A stretch of 64,000 bases of DNA, from assembly GCF_900101615.1 (NCBI RefSeq), contig NZ_FMZX01000001.1:868001-932000 (forward strand). The letters are read 5' to 3'. The position numbers and the translations under genes were made by a program. The stretch is from Belnapia rosea. Lineage in GTDB: Bacteria > Pseudomonadota > Alphaproteobacteria > Acetobacterales > Acetobacteraceae. Every line of letters begins with the position of its first letter. Position 1 is the stretch's first letter. Under the pieces are notes generated by a model, which was given only the letters and a program-made list of their open reading frames with translations, had not been told where the DNA came from and searched no databases. Of the stretch, positions 35,755 through 43,249 are shown in pieces.

Positions 35755-36294
35755 ATGACGCCCGCCCCGCTCAGCGACGACCCGAATGGCCGCCACCGGG
35801 ACCCGGTCACCGGCGCCGTCACCGAGGAGGCGTTGCTGCATTTCCTGGATGCGGTGCTCGGCATGGCCGAGCCGGTCGGGCCGCAGGTCGGCATGCTCTG
35901 CCTCGGCATCGATGACCTGGACCAGATCACGGCCCGCCATGGCACGGCGGTGCGGGATGCGACCCTGCTCGGCATCGCCGACCGCATGCATGAGCGCATC
36001 CGCGTGCAGGATCTGGTGGGACGGGTGGATGGCGGCTTCGGCATCTGCCTCGCCGACATCTTCCCCGCCCAGGCGGTCAGCGCGGCCGAGCGGCTGCTGC
36101 GGGCGATCCGCGGCCACCCGGTGCCGACGCCGATCGGTGCCTTGCGGCTGACCTGCAGCATCGGCCTGGTGCTGAGCCGGGGTGGGGCGGAAGGGGCACC
36201 CGCCCTGCTCGACCGCGCCCGCGCCCTGCGCAACGCCGCGCAGCGGGCTGGCGGCGATGGGCTGGTGACCTCCCTCCAGGCGGGCCGCCCCTGA
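35755..36294 (+). CDS. Degenerate GGDEF-domain protein
   Basis: A 179-residue protein consisting almost entirely of one GGDEF-like domain (residues 15-170). DPVTGAVTEEALLHFLD and LCLGIDDLDQITARHGTAVRD match the substrate-binding half, and CSIGLVLS and LLDRARALRNAAQRAG match the distal half. The catalytic loop reads GRVDGGFGICL where diguanylate cyclases have RxGGDEF, so the catalytic acidic pair is lost and c-di-GMP synthesis is unlikely. It may be a GTP or c-di-GMP sensor. No N-terminal sensor domain. AGAGGA supports the ATG at 35755; an in-frame ATG at 35701 is also possible. Confidence 0.8.
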   Translation: MTPAPLSDDPNGRHRDPVTGAVTEEALLHFLDAVLGMAEPVGPQVGMLCLGIDDLDQITARHGTAVRDATLLGIADRMHERIRVQDLVGRVDGGFGICLADIFPAQAVSAAERLLRAIRGHPVPTPIGALRLTCSIGLVLSRGGAEGAPALLDRARALRNAAQRAGGDGLVTSLQAGRP

Positions 36295-37641
36295 TCAGCC
36301 CGGCCGGCGGAACCAGCTGCCCGAGGCGATGATGGCTGTCAGCACCACGCCATAGACCACCATCGCCGCGGCCAGTGCCAGGAAGACCCAGGCCAGCGAG
36401 CCGGTCAGGTGCAGCGCCACCCAGCCGCCGCCGACCGCGATCACCAGCCGCAGCAGGCCGCTCAGCAGTGGCCAGCCGAGCCGGCCGGCACCCTGGGAGG
36501 CGAAATAGAGGGCGAGGCCGAGGCCGAAGAAGCCATAGGCCGGGCCCACGGCCCGCAGATAGGCCGCGCCCGTCTCCAGCATGCGCGGGTCATGCCCGAA
36601 GAGGCCGAGCCAGGCCTCCGGCCAGATGGCCGCCGCCAGCCCCACCGCCTCGGTCGCCAGGAAGGCCATGGCGCCGCCGGTCAGGGCGATGCGCAGCGCC
36701 CGCGCCGTCTGCCCGGCGCCGATATTGGTGCCGACCAGCGCCACCAGCGGGGCGCCCAGGCCGAAGACCAGGGGGATCAGCAGGTATTCCAGCCGCGTCC
36801 CGGTGCCGTAGCCGGCCACCGCGTCCGGCCCGCCGGCGCGGGCCACGACGGCCGTGGTGAGGGCGATGGTCAGCGTGGTCTGCAGGGTGCTGACCGAGGC
36901 GACGGCGCCGACGCTGAGGATGTCGGCGAACAGGCGCCAGCGCAGCCGCGCCCAGCGGAGCCGGGCGATACTGCGGCCCGAGAGCACGGCCCAGGCCAGG
37001 ATGGCGGTCGAGAGCCCCATGCCGGTCACCACGGCCCAGCCGGCACCCGCGACGCCGAGGGCCGGCACCGCTCCCCAGCCATGGATCAGCAGCGGCGAGA
37101 GCGGCACCAGCACCAGCACGCCGATGACGATGGCGACCGAGGGCAGCAGCATGTTGCCGGTGCCGCGCAGCACGCTAGCGAAGGCATTGCTCAGCCAGAT
37201 CAGCACCGCTCCGCCGAAGACGATGTCGGAATACTCCAGCGCGGCCCGCAGCGACCCGCCCTCCCCGCCCAGCGCGCCATAGAGCGCAGGGCCGAAGGCC
37301 AGCAGCAGGCCGGTGAAGGCGAGCCCCAGCAGCCCGTTGATGACCAGGGCATGCAGCACCAGCGCATCCGCATCCTCCCGCCTGCCGCCGCCGAGCGCGC
37401 GGGCGATGGCGGAGGCGATGCCGCCGCCGACAGCGCCGCCCGAGAGCATCTGCATCATCATGAAGCCCGGGAAGACCAGCGCCATGCCGGCCAGCGCATC
37501 GGTGCCGAGATGGGAGACCCACCAGGTCTCGATCAGCCCGACCGAGGCCTGCGCCAGCATCACCAGCGTATTCGGCCAGGCGAGCCGCAGCAGGGTTGGC
37601 ACGATCCGCCCATGCAGCAGCATCTGCGTCCGCGGATTCAT
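36295..37641 (-). CDS. MATE family efflux transporter
   Basis: A 448-residue inner-membrane multidrug/toxin extrusion pump with about 12 transmembrane segments in two matE repeats (about 15-170 and 240-400). N-terminal LAWPNTLVMLAQASVGLIETWWVSHLG and GTGTRLEYLLIPLVFGLGAPLVALVGTNIGAGQ are family signatures. It expels cationic compounds using a proton or sodium gradient. The ATG at 37641 fits the family; the frame also opens at 37746, adding a Pro-rich 35-residue extension. The stop lies directly after that of the GGDEF gene on the opposite strand. Confidence 0.88.
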   Translation of the reverse strand: MNPRTQMLLHGRIVPTLLRLAWPNTLVMLAQASVGLIETWWVSHLGTDALAGMALVFPGFMMMQMLSGGAVGGGIASAIARALGGGRREDADALVLHALVINGLLGLAFTGLLLAFGPALYGALGGEGGSLRAALEYSDIVFGGAVLIWLSNAFASVLRGTGNMLLPSVAIVIGVLVLVPLSPLLIHGWGAVPALGVAGAGWAVVTGMGLSTAILAWAVLSGRSIARLRWARLRWRLFADILSVGAVASVSTLQTTLTIALTTAVVARAGGPDAVAGYGTGTRLEYLLIPLVFGLGAPLVALVGTNIGAGQTARALRIALTGGAMAFLATEAVGLAAAIWPEAWLGLFGHDPRMLETGAAYLRAVGPAYGFFGLGLALYFASQGAGRLGWPLLSGLLRLVIAVGGGWVALHLTGSLAWVFLALAAAMVVYGVVLTAIIASGSWFRRPG

Positions 37642-37910
37642 CGCGGCGGCCGGGGACCGGTGTGCGGGGGTGGGGTTGGGCTCGCTCGGCTCCGCCTGCC
37701 TGGGCGGCGCCGGGGGCAGGAGGGCGGTGAGGGCTCGGTCCTGCATCGGCGCTTCCTTAGATGACGATCGCCACTAATAGCCTTATGATTGGGACCGTTA
37801 TCCAAACCTGTCAATCACCAGCCTCTGGGATCGGCAACGTGAGCGCAAAGCATCGGCAGGAGCCGCGCTGGCCCTTCGCCCCGGTCAATGCTTCGGCCTA
37901 TGATGGCTGC
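37642..37910. other. Divergent promoter region, MATE pump / DsbA-like gene
   Basis: 269 bases without an assured gene. The centre (about 37755-37830) is AT-rich for this genome and holds an inverted repeat TGATTG (37786-37791) / CAATCA (37812-37817). Both neighbouring genes have open frames reaching into it, so their exact starts decide its true size. Confidence 0.35.
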
Positions 37911-38570
37911 GTGAACCTTCTCGCCCCGCCCCGTGCCCGGTTGCCTATCGAGGTCGTCTTCGACCTCGTTTGTCCCTGGTGCTTCCTCGGCATCCGGCGG
38001 CTGCGGCGCACCTTGCGGGCGCGACCGGATGTGGCGGCGGAGCTGCTCTGGCGGCCCTTCCTGCTGAACCCGGACCTGGCGCCGCAGGGCGTCGCCCGGC
38101 AGGACTATCTCGTGCGCAAATTCGGCGGCGAGGACCGGGCCCGCCGGCTGCATGGCACCATCACCGAGCTTGGCCGCGTCGAGGGCATCGAATTCCGCTT
38201 CGACCGGGTGCGCCGCGTGCCGCATTCGCTGGATGCGCACCGGCTGGTGCGCTGGGCCGGCCGCTTCGGCGCGGCGGACCAGCTGGTGGAGGCGATCTTC
38301 GAGGCCTATTTCACCGAGGGCGCCGATATCGGCGATGCCCATGTGCTGGCCGCCATCGCCGGCCGGCAGGGGCTGGATGCCCCCCTCGCCCGCCGCTTCC
38401 TGGCGACGGTCGCCGAGGTGGAAGCGGTGCATGCCGACAACCTCCGCGCCCATCGCCTCGGCATCAACGGCGTGCCCTGCTTCGTCGTCGCCGGCCGCAG
38501 CGCCATCGCCGGGGCGCAGGAGCCGGAGGTGCTGGAGCGCCTCCTCGATGTGGCGCTGGTTGAGGGCTAG
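37911..38570 (+). CDS. DsbA family oxidoreductase (FrnE / 2-hydroxychromene-2-carboxylate isomerase-like)
   Basis: A 219-residue thioredoxin-fold protein of the DsbA superfamily. The active site is CPWC in VVFDLVCPWCFLGIRRL near residues 14-31; the cis-Pro loop is GINGVPCFVV near 185. Sequence features match cytoplasmic FrnE-like thiol oxidoreductases rather than periplasmic DsbA, as no signal peptide is present. The GTG at 37911 is chosen because it gives the family N-terminus; the frame is open up to an ATG at 37761. Its 3' end overlaps the aldo/keto reductase stop by 4 bases. Confidence 0.82.
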   Translation: MNLLAPPRARLPIEVVFDLVCPWCFLGIRRLRRTLRARPDVAAELLWRPFLLNPDLAPQGVARQDYLVRKFGGEDRARRLHGTITELGRVEGIEFRFDRVRRVPHSLDAHRLVRWAGRFGAADQLVEAIFEAYFTEGADIGDAHVLAAIAGRQGLDAPLARRFLATVAEVEAVHADNLRAHRLGINGVPCFVVAGRSAIAGAQEPEVLERLLDVALVEG

Positions 38571-39577
38571 CCGGTCACCGGCACGCGGCCCTCGATCGGG
38601 TATTGCGGGTCGTTGTAGCCGGGTGTGGAGGGGTGGCCGGGAGGTACCAGGCGGTCCACCAGCGCCTCGTCCTCGGCGGTGAAGCGATAGTCGAGCGCGG
38701 CCAGGTAGTCGTCCAGATGCGCCTCGGTGCGCGGGCCGAGGATGGAGCCGGTGACGAGCCGGTTGTTCAGCACCCAGCCGATGGCGAGATGCACCGGCGT
38801 GGTCCCCACCCGCTCCGCATGCTCGCGGATGGTCTGGGCGATCTCGAGCGATTCGGCGCGCAGCTCCGTCTCCAGCATGCGCTTGTCCTGGCGGGCGGCG
38901 CGGCTGCCGGCCTCGGGCTCGGCGCCCGGCCGGTATTTCGCCGTCAGCACGCCGCGCGCCAGCGGGGAGTAGGGGAAGATGCCGAGGCCGTAATGCGCGG
39001 CGGCGGGCAGCTGCTCCACCTCCGGCTGGCGGTTCATGGCGTTGTAGTAGGGCTGGGAGACGACGGGCCGGTCGATCCCCGACTCGTCGCAGAGCCGGCA
39101 GATCTCGGCGATGCGCCAGGAGCGGTAGTTGGAGACGCCGATATGGCGGATCTTCCCGGCGCGCACCAGGTCGGCCAGCGCCCGCACCGTGGTCTCGAGC
39201 GGCGTCGCATGGTCCTCCTTGTGGAGGTAGAGGATGTCGATGAAGTCGGTGCCGAGGCGGCGGAGGCAGGCCTCGGTGCCCTGGATGACCCATTTGCGCG
39301 AGAGGCCGCCCTCATTGGGCCCTGGCCCCACCCTGTTGGCGATCTTGGTGGCGACCACCCAGTCATGCCGCCGGGCGGCGATGGCCTGCCCGACCACCTC
39401 CTCGGACCGGCCGCCGTTATAGGCATCGGCGGTGTCGAGGAAATTGATCCCTGCCTCCGCGGCGCGGGCGATCAGCCTGTGGCTGGTGGCGGCGTCGGTC
39501 GGGCCGCCGAACATCATGGTGCCGAGGCAGAGACGGCTGACCGAAAGGCCGCTGCGGCCGAGGGTGCGGTATTCCAT
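38567..39577 (-). CDS. Aldo/keto reductase
   Basis: A 336-residue NADP(H)-dependent TIM-barrel oxidoreductase. The tetrad is visible: Asp in DTADAY, Tyr in the same motif, Lys in VVATKIAN and His in LYLHKEDH. GRSEEVVGQAI, IGVSNYRSWRI and GSILGPRTEAHLDDYL match the YajO/Tas-like AKR group. Substrate unknown, probably an aldehyde or aldose. It lies 47 bases downstream of dadA on the same strand. Confidence 0.9.
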   Translation of the reverse strand: MEYRTLGRSGLSVSRLCLGTMMFGGPTDAATSHRLIARAAEAGINFLDTADAYNGGRSEEVVGQAIAARRHDWVVATKIANRVGPGPNEGGLSRKWVIQGTEACLRRLGTDFIDILYLHKEDHATPLETTVRALADLVRAGKIRHIGVSNYRSWRIAEICRLCDESGIDRPVVSQPYYNAMNRQPEVEQLPAAAHYGLGIFPYSPLARGVLTAKYRPGAEPEAGSRAARQDKRMLETELRAESLEIAQTIREHAERVGTTPVHLAIGWVLNNRLVTGSILGPRTEAHLDDYLAALDYRFTAEDEALVDRLVPPGHPSTPGYNDPQYPIEGRVPVTG

Positions 39578-39624
39578 GGAGGCCTCCCGAGAGGCGGCCA
39601 GTCAGGCCACCTCCCGGGCGGGCG

Positions 39625-40890
39625 TCAAGCCGCCGCGTAGCGGGTGAGCGCCAGGTCGGCGGAGTCGATCTCCGGCTGGCGGCCGGTGACGAGGTCGGCG
39701 AGCAGCCGGCCGCTGCCGCAGGCCATGGTCCAGCCCAGCGTGCCATGGCCGGTATTGAGGTGCAGGTTGCGGTAGCGCGTCGGCCCGACCACCGGCGTGC
39801 CATCCGGCGTCATCGGGCGCAGGCCGGTCCAGAACTGGGCCTGCGCGATATCGCCGCCGCGCGGGAAGAGGTCGCCCACCGAATGGGCCAGCGTCTCCCG
39901 CCGCGGCCCACGTAGCTTGAGGTTGAAGCCGGCCAGCTCCGCCGTGCCGCCAACGCGGATGCGGTCGCCGAGGCGGGTGATCGCCACCTTGTAGGTCTCG
40001 TCCATGACCGTGGAAACCGGGGCCGCTGCCTCGTCGGTGACCGGCAGGGTCAGCGAGTAGCCCTTCACCGGATAGACCGGCACATTGACGCCGAGCGGCC
40101 GCAGCAGTGCCGTCGAGTAGCTGCCGAGTGCCACCACATAGGCATCGGCCGCTACCCGCCCCTGGTCGGTGACGACGCCGGTGACGCGGTCGCCCTCGCT
40201 TTCGATTGCCTGGATGGTGACGCCGTGGCGGAAGGCGACGCCGGCCTCGGCCGCCATGGCGGCGAGACGCTGGGTGAAGACATGCGCATCCCCGGTCTCG
40301 TCGCCGGGCAGGCGGAGGCCGCCGAGGAATTTGCCCGGCACCAGGCCAAGCGCCGGCTCAGCCGCGACGCAGCCAGCCGGGTCGAGCATCTCATAGGGAA
40401 CCTGGAAGGCGTCGAGCACCGCGGTGTCGCCGCCCACGGCGTCGAGCTGCTTCTGGGTGCGGAAGAGCTGCAGGGTGCCCTGGGTGCGCTGGTCATAGGC
40501 GATGCCGGTCTCGTCCCGCAGGTCGCGCAGGCAGTCGCGGCTGTACTCGGCAAGGCGCACCATGCGCGCCTTGTTGGTGGCGTAGGCCTCCTCCGTGCAA
40601 TTCGCCAGCATCCGCGCGAGCCAGGGATAGAGCCCGCCCCGCGCCTGCGGCCAGAAGACCAGCGGGCGATGCCGCATCATCAGCCATTTCAGCGCCTTGA
40701 CCGGGATGCCGGGGCCAGCCCAGGGGGCGGAATAGCCGGGCGAGACCTGGCCGGCATTGGCGAAGCTGGTTTCCATGCCGGCGGCCGGCTGGCGGTCGAT
40801 GACCGTCACCTCATGGCCCGCACGGGAGAGGTACCAGGCGCTGGTCACCCCGACCACGCCGCTGCCGAGCACCACAACGCGCATCGCCAC
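39625..40890 (-). CDS. dadA: D-amino acid dehydrogenase small subunit (DadA)
   Basis: A 421-residue FAD-dependent dehydrogenase that oxidises D-alanine and other D-amino acids to 2-oxo acids, passing electrons to quinones at the inner membrane. The dinucleotide motif [24 protein letters not shown] is at residues 8-32; [19 protein letters not shown] (46-64) and the C-terminal [15 protein letters not shown] and [16 protein letters not shown] are DadA signatures. Starts at 40890 (MAMRVV) or 40884. Divergently transcribed with an Lrp-type regulator, as in many proteobacteria where that regulator induces dadA. Confidence 0.93.
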   Translation of the reverse strand: MAMRVVVLGSGVVGVTSAWYLSRAGHEVTVIDRQPAAGMETSFANAGQVSPGYSAPWAGPGIPVKALKWLMMRHRPLVFWPQARGGLYPWLARMLANCTEEAYATNKARMVRLAEYSRDCLRDLRDETGIAYDQRTQGTLQLFRTQKQLDAVGGDTAVLDAFQVPYEMLDPAGCVAAEPALGLVPGKFLGGLRLPGDETGDAHVFTQRLAAMAAEAGVAFRHGVTIQAIESEGDRVTGVVTDQGRVAADAYVVALGSYSTALLRPLGVNVPVYPVKGYSLTLPVTDEAAAPVSTVMDETYKVAITRLGDRIRVGGTAELAGFNLKLRGPRRETLAHSVGDLFPRGGDIAQAQFWTGLRPMTPDGTPVVGPTRYRNLHLNTGHGTLGWTMACGSGRLLADLVTGRQPEIDSADLALTRYAAA

Positions 40891-40988
40891 CTCCCGCCAC
40901 CCTGCTGCATCAGCCTAGGGCGCGGACCTGCCGAATTTCACGCCAGAGCATCGAAGAGGCTGCGAAACAGGGGCGGTTTGGTGCATGA

Positions 40989-41007
40989 TCTGCGGCGAAT
41001 CCGCAGA
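40989..41007. promoter_or_regulatory. Inverted repeat between dadA and the Lrp-type gene
   Basis: TCTGCGG (40989-40995) and CCGCAGA (41001-41007) are perfect arms around a 5-base centre (CGAAT). The 19-bp dyad lies 7 bases before the regulator ATG and about 100 bases upstream of dadA, in the 124-base shared promoter region, and is a good candidate for an Lrp/AsnC operator. Confidence 0.5.
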
Positions 41008-41014
41008 AAATTCG

Positions 41015-41467
41015 ATGCAGACCCTGGACGACACCGACCGCGCCATCCTCCGCCTGCTCCGCGCCGATGGCCGGATGAGCAATGCCGACCTGGCCGAGGC
41101 CGTGGGCCTCTCCGCCTCGGCCTGCCTGCGCCGGGTGCGGCTGCTGGAACATCGCGGCATCATCCGCGGCTATACCGCGCTGATCGAGGAGGCGGCACCG
41201 CGCGACCTGGTGGTGGTGATCGTGCAGATCACCCTCGACCGCCAGACCGACGACCACCTGAAGCGTTTCGAGGAGGCGGTGCGCCGCTGCGCCGAGGTGC
41301 GGGAATGCTACCTGATGACCGGCATCGCCGATTACCTGCTGCGGGTGGAAGCCCGTGATGCGGCGGATTATGAGCGTATCCACAAGGAGGCGCTGTCGCG
41401 CATGCCGGGCGTCGCCCGCATCCAGTCGAGCTTCGCCATCCGCACCGTGATCCGGGGGACCGCATGA
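41015..41467 (+). CDS. Lrp/AsnC family transcriptional regulator (probable DadR)
   Basis: A 150-residue feast/famine regulator. An N-terminal winged helix-turn-helix (about 6-55, MSNADLAEAVGLSASACLRRVRLL) is followed by an effector-binding RAM domain (about 70-145, with LMTGIADYLLRVEARDAADYE). The start at 41015 matches the family; an ATG at 40985 would place the palindrome inside the gene. Divergence from dadA suggests it senses an amino acid, probably alanine, and controls dadA. The stop overlaps the start of the epimerase gene by 4 bases. Confidence 0.93.
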   Translation: MQTLDDTDRAILRLLRADGRMSNADLAEAVGLSASACLRRVRLLEHRGIIRGYTALIEEAAPRDLVVVIVQITLDRQTDDHLKRFEEAVRRCAEVRECYLMTGIADYLLRVEARDAADYERIHKEALSRMPGVARIQSSFAIRTVIRGTA

Positions 41468-42330
41468 TCCGCATCGCCAGCAGCGCGCTCGCCGCCGAGC
41501 TGTCGCCCGCCGGGGCCGAACTCCATGGGCTGCGGGATGCGGCGGGCCAGGATTTCCTCTGGGATGGCGGGCCGGCCTGGCCGCGCCATGCGCCGGTGCT
41601 CTTCCCGATCGTCGGGCGGCTCGCCGGTGATGCCCTGACCCATGCCGGGCAGCGCTACCCAATGCGCCAGCATGGCTTCGCCCGTGACCGCGACTTCACC
41701 CTCGTCGAGCAGATGGCGGATCGCTGCGCCTTCCGCCTCGCCGACGATGCCGCGAGCCAGGCCATCTACCCCTTCGCCTTCGCGCTCGAGATCCGCTACG
41801 CGCTGGAGGGCGCCCGCCTGGTGGTGGAGTACCGGCTGGGCAATCCGGGCACAGCGCCCCTGCCCGCCTCGATCGGCGCCCATCCGGCCTTCCGCTGGCC
41901 CTTGCCGGGCGCCGCGGGCCGGCCGCATGAGCTGGTCTTCGACCGAGCGGAGCCGGCACCGATTCGCCGCCTCGTGGACGGGCTGATGCGGCCCGGGCCG
42001 GTGCCGAGCCCGATCGAGGGACGCCGCCTGCCGCTGGCGGAGGCGCTGTTCGCCGAGGACGCGATGATCCTGGACCAAGTCGAGAGCCGGAGCCTCGACT
42101 ACCGCGCCGAGGGCGGCCCTGCCCTTCGCTTCGCCTTCCATGGATTCCCGCATCTCGGCCTCTGGTCGAAGCCGGGGGCGGGGTTCCTCTGCATCGAGCC
42201 CTGGCAGGGTTTCGCCAGCCCGGCTGGCTGGGACGGCGAATTCGCGTCCAAGCCCGGCCTCGTCTCCCTCCCGCCCGGCGGCGAGTTCCGCGCGGGCTGG
42301 ACGGTGGAGGTGCTGCCCGGCGAGGGGTGA
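41464..42330 (+). CDS. Aldose 1-epimerase family protein
   Basis: A 288-residue beta-sandwich protein of the GalM-like family. ELSPAGAELHGLRDAAGQDFLWDG (16-38), PVLFPIVGRLAGD (about 46-58), RQHGFARDRDF, SIGAHPAFRWPL (His near 140) and FLCIEPWQGFASP (Glu near 243) match LacX-type members. It presumably interconverts sugar anomers; the true substrate is unknown. It is ATGA-coupled to the Lrp regulator, which is odd for a sugar enzyme. A tRNA-Arg lies 4 bases beyond the stop on the opposite strand. Confidence 0.88.
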   Translation: MIRIASSALAAELSPAGAELHGLRDAAGQDFLWDGGPAWPRHAPVLFPIVGRLAGDALTHAGQRYPMRQHGFARDRDFTLVEQMADRCAFRLADDAASQAIYPFAFALEIRYALEGARLVVEYRLGNPGTAPLPASIGAHPAFRWPLPGAAGRPHELVFDRAEPAPIRRLVDGLMRPGPVPSPIEGRRLPLAEALFAEDAMILDQVESRSLDYRAEGGPALRFAFHGFPHLGLWSKPGAGFLCIEPWQGFASPAGWDGEFASKPGLVSLPPGGEFRAGWTVEVLPGEG

Positions 42331-42333
42331 AGA

Positions 42334-42410
42334 TGGCGCGCCCGGCGGGATTCGAACCCACGACCACACGCTTAGAAGGCGCGTGCTCTATCCAGCTGAG
42401 CTACGGGCGC
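42334..42410 (-). tRNA. tRNA-Arg(TCT)
   Basis: Read on the minus strand, acceptor GCGCCCG pairs with CGGGCGC and D-arm GCTC/GAGC is intact. Anticodon stem CGCGC/GCGTG holds the loop CTTCTAA, giving anticodon TCT, and the T-arm has TTCGAAT. The 3' CCA is encoded (GCCA). It decodes AGA/AGG, rare codons in a GC-rich genome. Confidence 0.96.
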
Positions 42411-42423
42411 AATCCGTTCGGAC

Positions 42424-42530
42424 TAGAGCGGCTTCCGTTCGCCCGGGGCTCACGAAATCCGCTCTAAGCTATTGTCTGATCGAGCAAATTACTCCGGTCA
42501 GATGATTCCATCTGACCGGAGTTTGCTCTA
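42424..42530. repeat. REP-like double palindromic element
   Basis: Two stem-loops lie side by side. The first has arms TAGAGCGG (42424-42431) and CCGCTCTA (42459-42466). The second has perfect 14-bp arms ACTCCGGTCAGATG (42491-42504) and CATCTGACCGGAGT (42509-42522) with a 4-base loop, extended by GAGCAA (42482-42487) and TTGCTC (42523-42528). The last arm overlaps the stop codon of the complex I subunit gene. The architecture recalls REP/RIME intergenic elements of alphaproteobacteria; it could also serve as a terminator. Confidence 0.6.
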
Positions 42531-42848
42531 GTGGGTCCAGTTCTCCGCCCGGCCGTAGCGGAAGTTATCCGCATAGACCTTGGCCTTGATGCGGACCGGC
42601 TTCGGCTCCTCCACCTCATAGGGGATGCCATTCGCTTCGGCATAGGCGATGGCATCCTCCTTGGTCTCGAAGTTGAGGGTGACCTGGGAATTGGTATCGC
42701 CCGAGCCGGCCCAGCCCATCAACGGGTCCAGCCGCTGACGTTCACCCGGCTCGAAGGCGAGCGTCCAGCCCTGCGAACGCCCCCGGCCGGATTGCATGGC
42801 GGAACGCGGAAGGACGAAGATGCGGGCAAGCTGGGTGCGGCCGGACAT
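42528..42848 (-). CDS. ETC complex I subunit, NDUFS4 family
   Basis: A 106-residue homologue of the mitochondrial complex I accessory subunit NDUFS4 (18 kDa, AQDQ). The N-terminal ARIFVLPRSAMQSGRG, the central WTLAFEPG and LMGWAGSGDT, and the C-terminal ETKEDAIAYAEANG with YADNFRYGRAENWTH are the family pattern. Such subunits are typical of alphaproteobacteria, the mitochondrial relatives, and lie outside the nuo operon. It is held between two tRNA genes on the same strand and its stop codon overlaps the palindromic element. Confidence 0.93.
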   Translation of the reverse strand: MSGRTQLARIFVLPRSAMQSGRGRSQGWTLAFEPGERQRLDPLMGWAGSGDTNSQVTLNFETKEDAIAYAEANGIPYEVEEPKPVRIKAKVYADNFRYGRAENWTH

Positions 42849-42869
42849 GGAGCTTCCTCGAGAAAGGTC

Positions 42870-42943
42870 TCGGGGCGAGAGGATTCGAACCTCCGACCCT
42901 CTGCTCCCAAAGCAGATGCGCTACCAGACTGCGCCACGCCCCG
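42870..42943 (-). tRNA. tRNA-Pro(TGG)
   Basis: On the minus strand, acceptor CGGGGCG pairs with CGCCCCG. The anticodon stem CTGCT/AGCAG holds loop TTTGGGA, giving anticodon TGG. The T-arm has TTCGAAT and the discriminator is A. CCA is not encoded. It lies 22 bases upstream of the complex I subunit gene and may be co-transcribed with it. Confidence 0.95.
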
Positions 42944-43249
42944 ACGGTTGGGGAAACTAGGCCCTCCCCCGCGCCGCGGCAACAGCCGAGGCGCGGGGAT
43001 TTGGAGCGGTGCCGGGCCTTTTCAGGCGGCCTCCCCGTCGTGACGGTGGGGAGGTCCGGCGCCGGCGGTCAAGCGGAGCTTCATCCCCAGCCCTGTGGGC
43101 AAGCCTTGGGATAAGGCTTGGGGCATTCGTGACGGCGCCTTGGTAGGCCTCGCCCCGCTACGGGGTTCGGCATTCGTTCGCCTCCGGCCCGGGCGTGGCC
43201 GATGCCAGGTGGCCTGTGGCCGTGAAGCCACAGGCCCTCCGGCAACAGG
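42944..43249. other. 306-base intergenic region rich in hairpins
   Basis: No gene is supported. Four inverted repeats occur: CCCCGCGCC/GGCGCGGGG (about 42967-42998), CTCCCC/GGGGAG (about 43030-43052), CAAGCCTT/AAGGCTTG (about 43100-43120) and the 10-bp terminator-like stem at 43211-43236. The third overlaps a TTGGGATAA sequence similar to the DnaA-like cluster at 1.2 kb. The region separates tRNA-Pro from the amino-acid-binding protein gene. Confidence 0.45.
43211..43236 (-). terminator. Hairpin after the amino-acid-binding protein gene
   Basis: Perfect 10-bp arms GGCCTGTGGC (43211-43220) and GCCACAGGCC (43227-43236) with a 6-base loop, 14 bases beyond the stop at 43250 on the minus strand. 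No T-tract, as is common for GC-rich bacteria. Confidence 0.55.

Noticed and set aside
36409-37764. A 451-codon plus-strand frame across the MATE gene
   Set aside because: Rich in Gln, Arg, His and Gly with no membrane or domain pattern; it is the GC-rich antisense of the MATE transporter.
43022-43231. A 69-codon minus-strand frame in the spacer after tRNA-Pro
   Set aside because: Composition is arginine/proline-rich without pattern, and it covers hairpins; no ribosome-binding site is evident.
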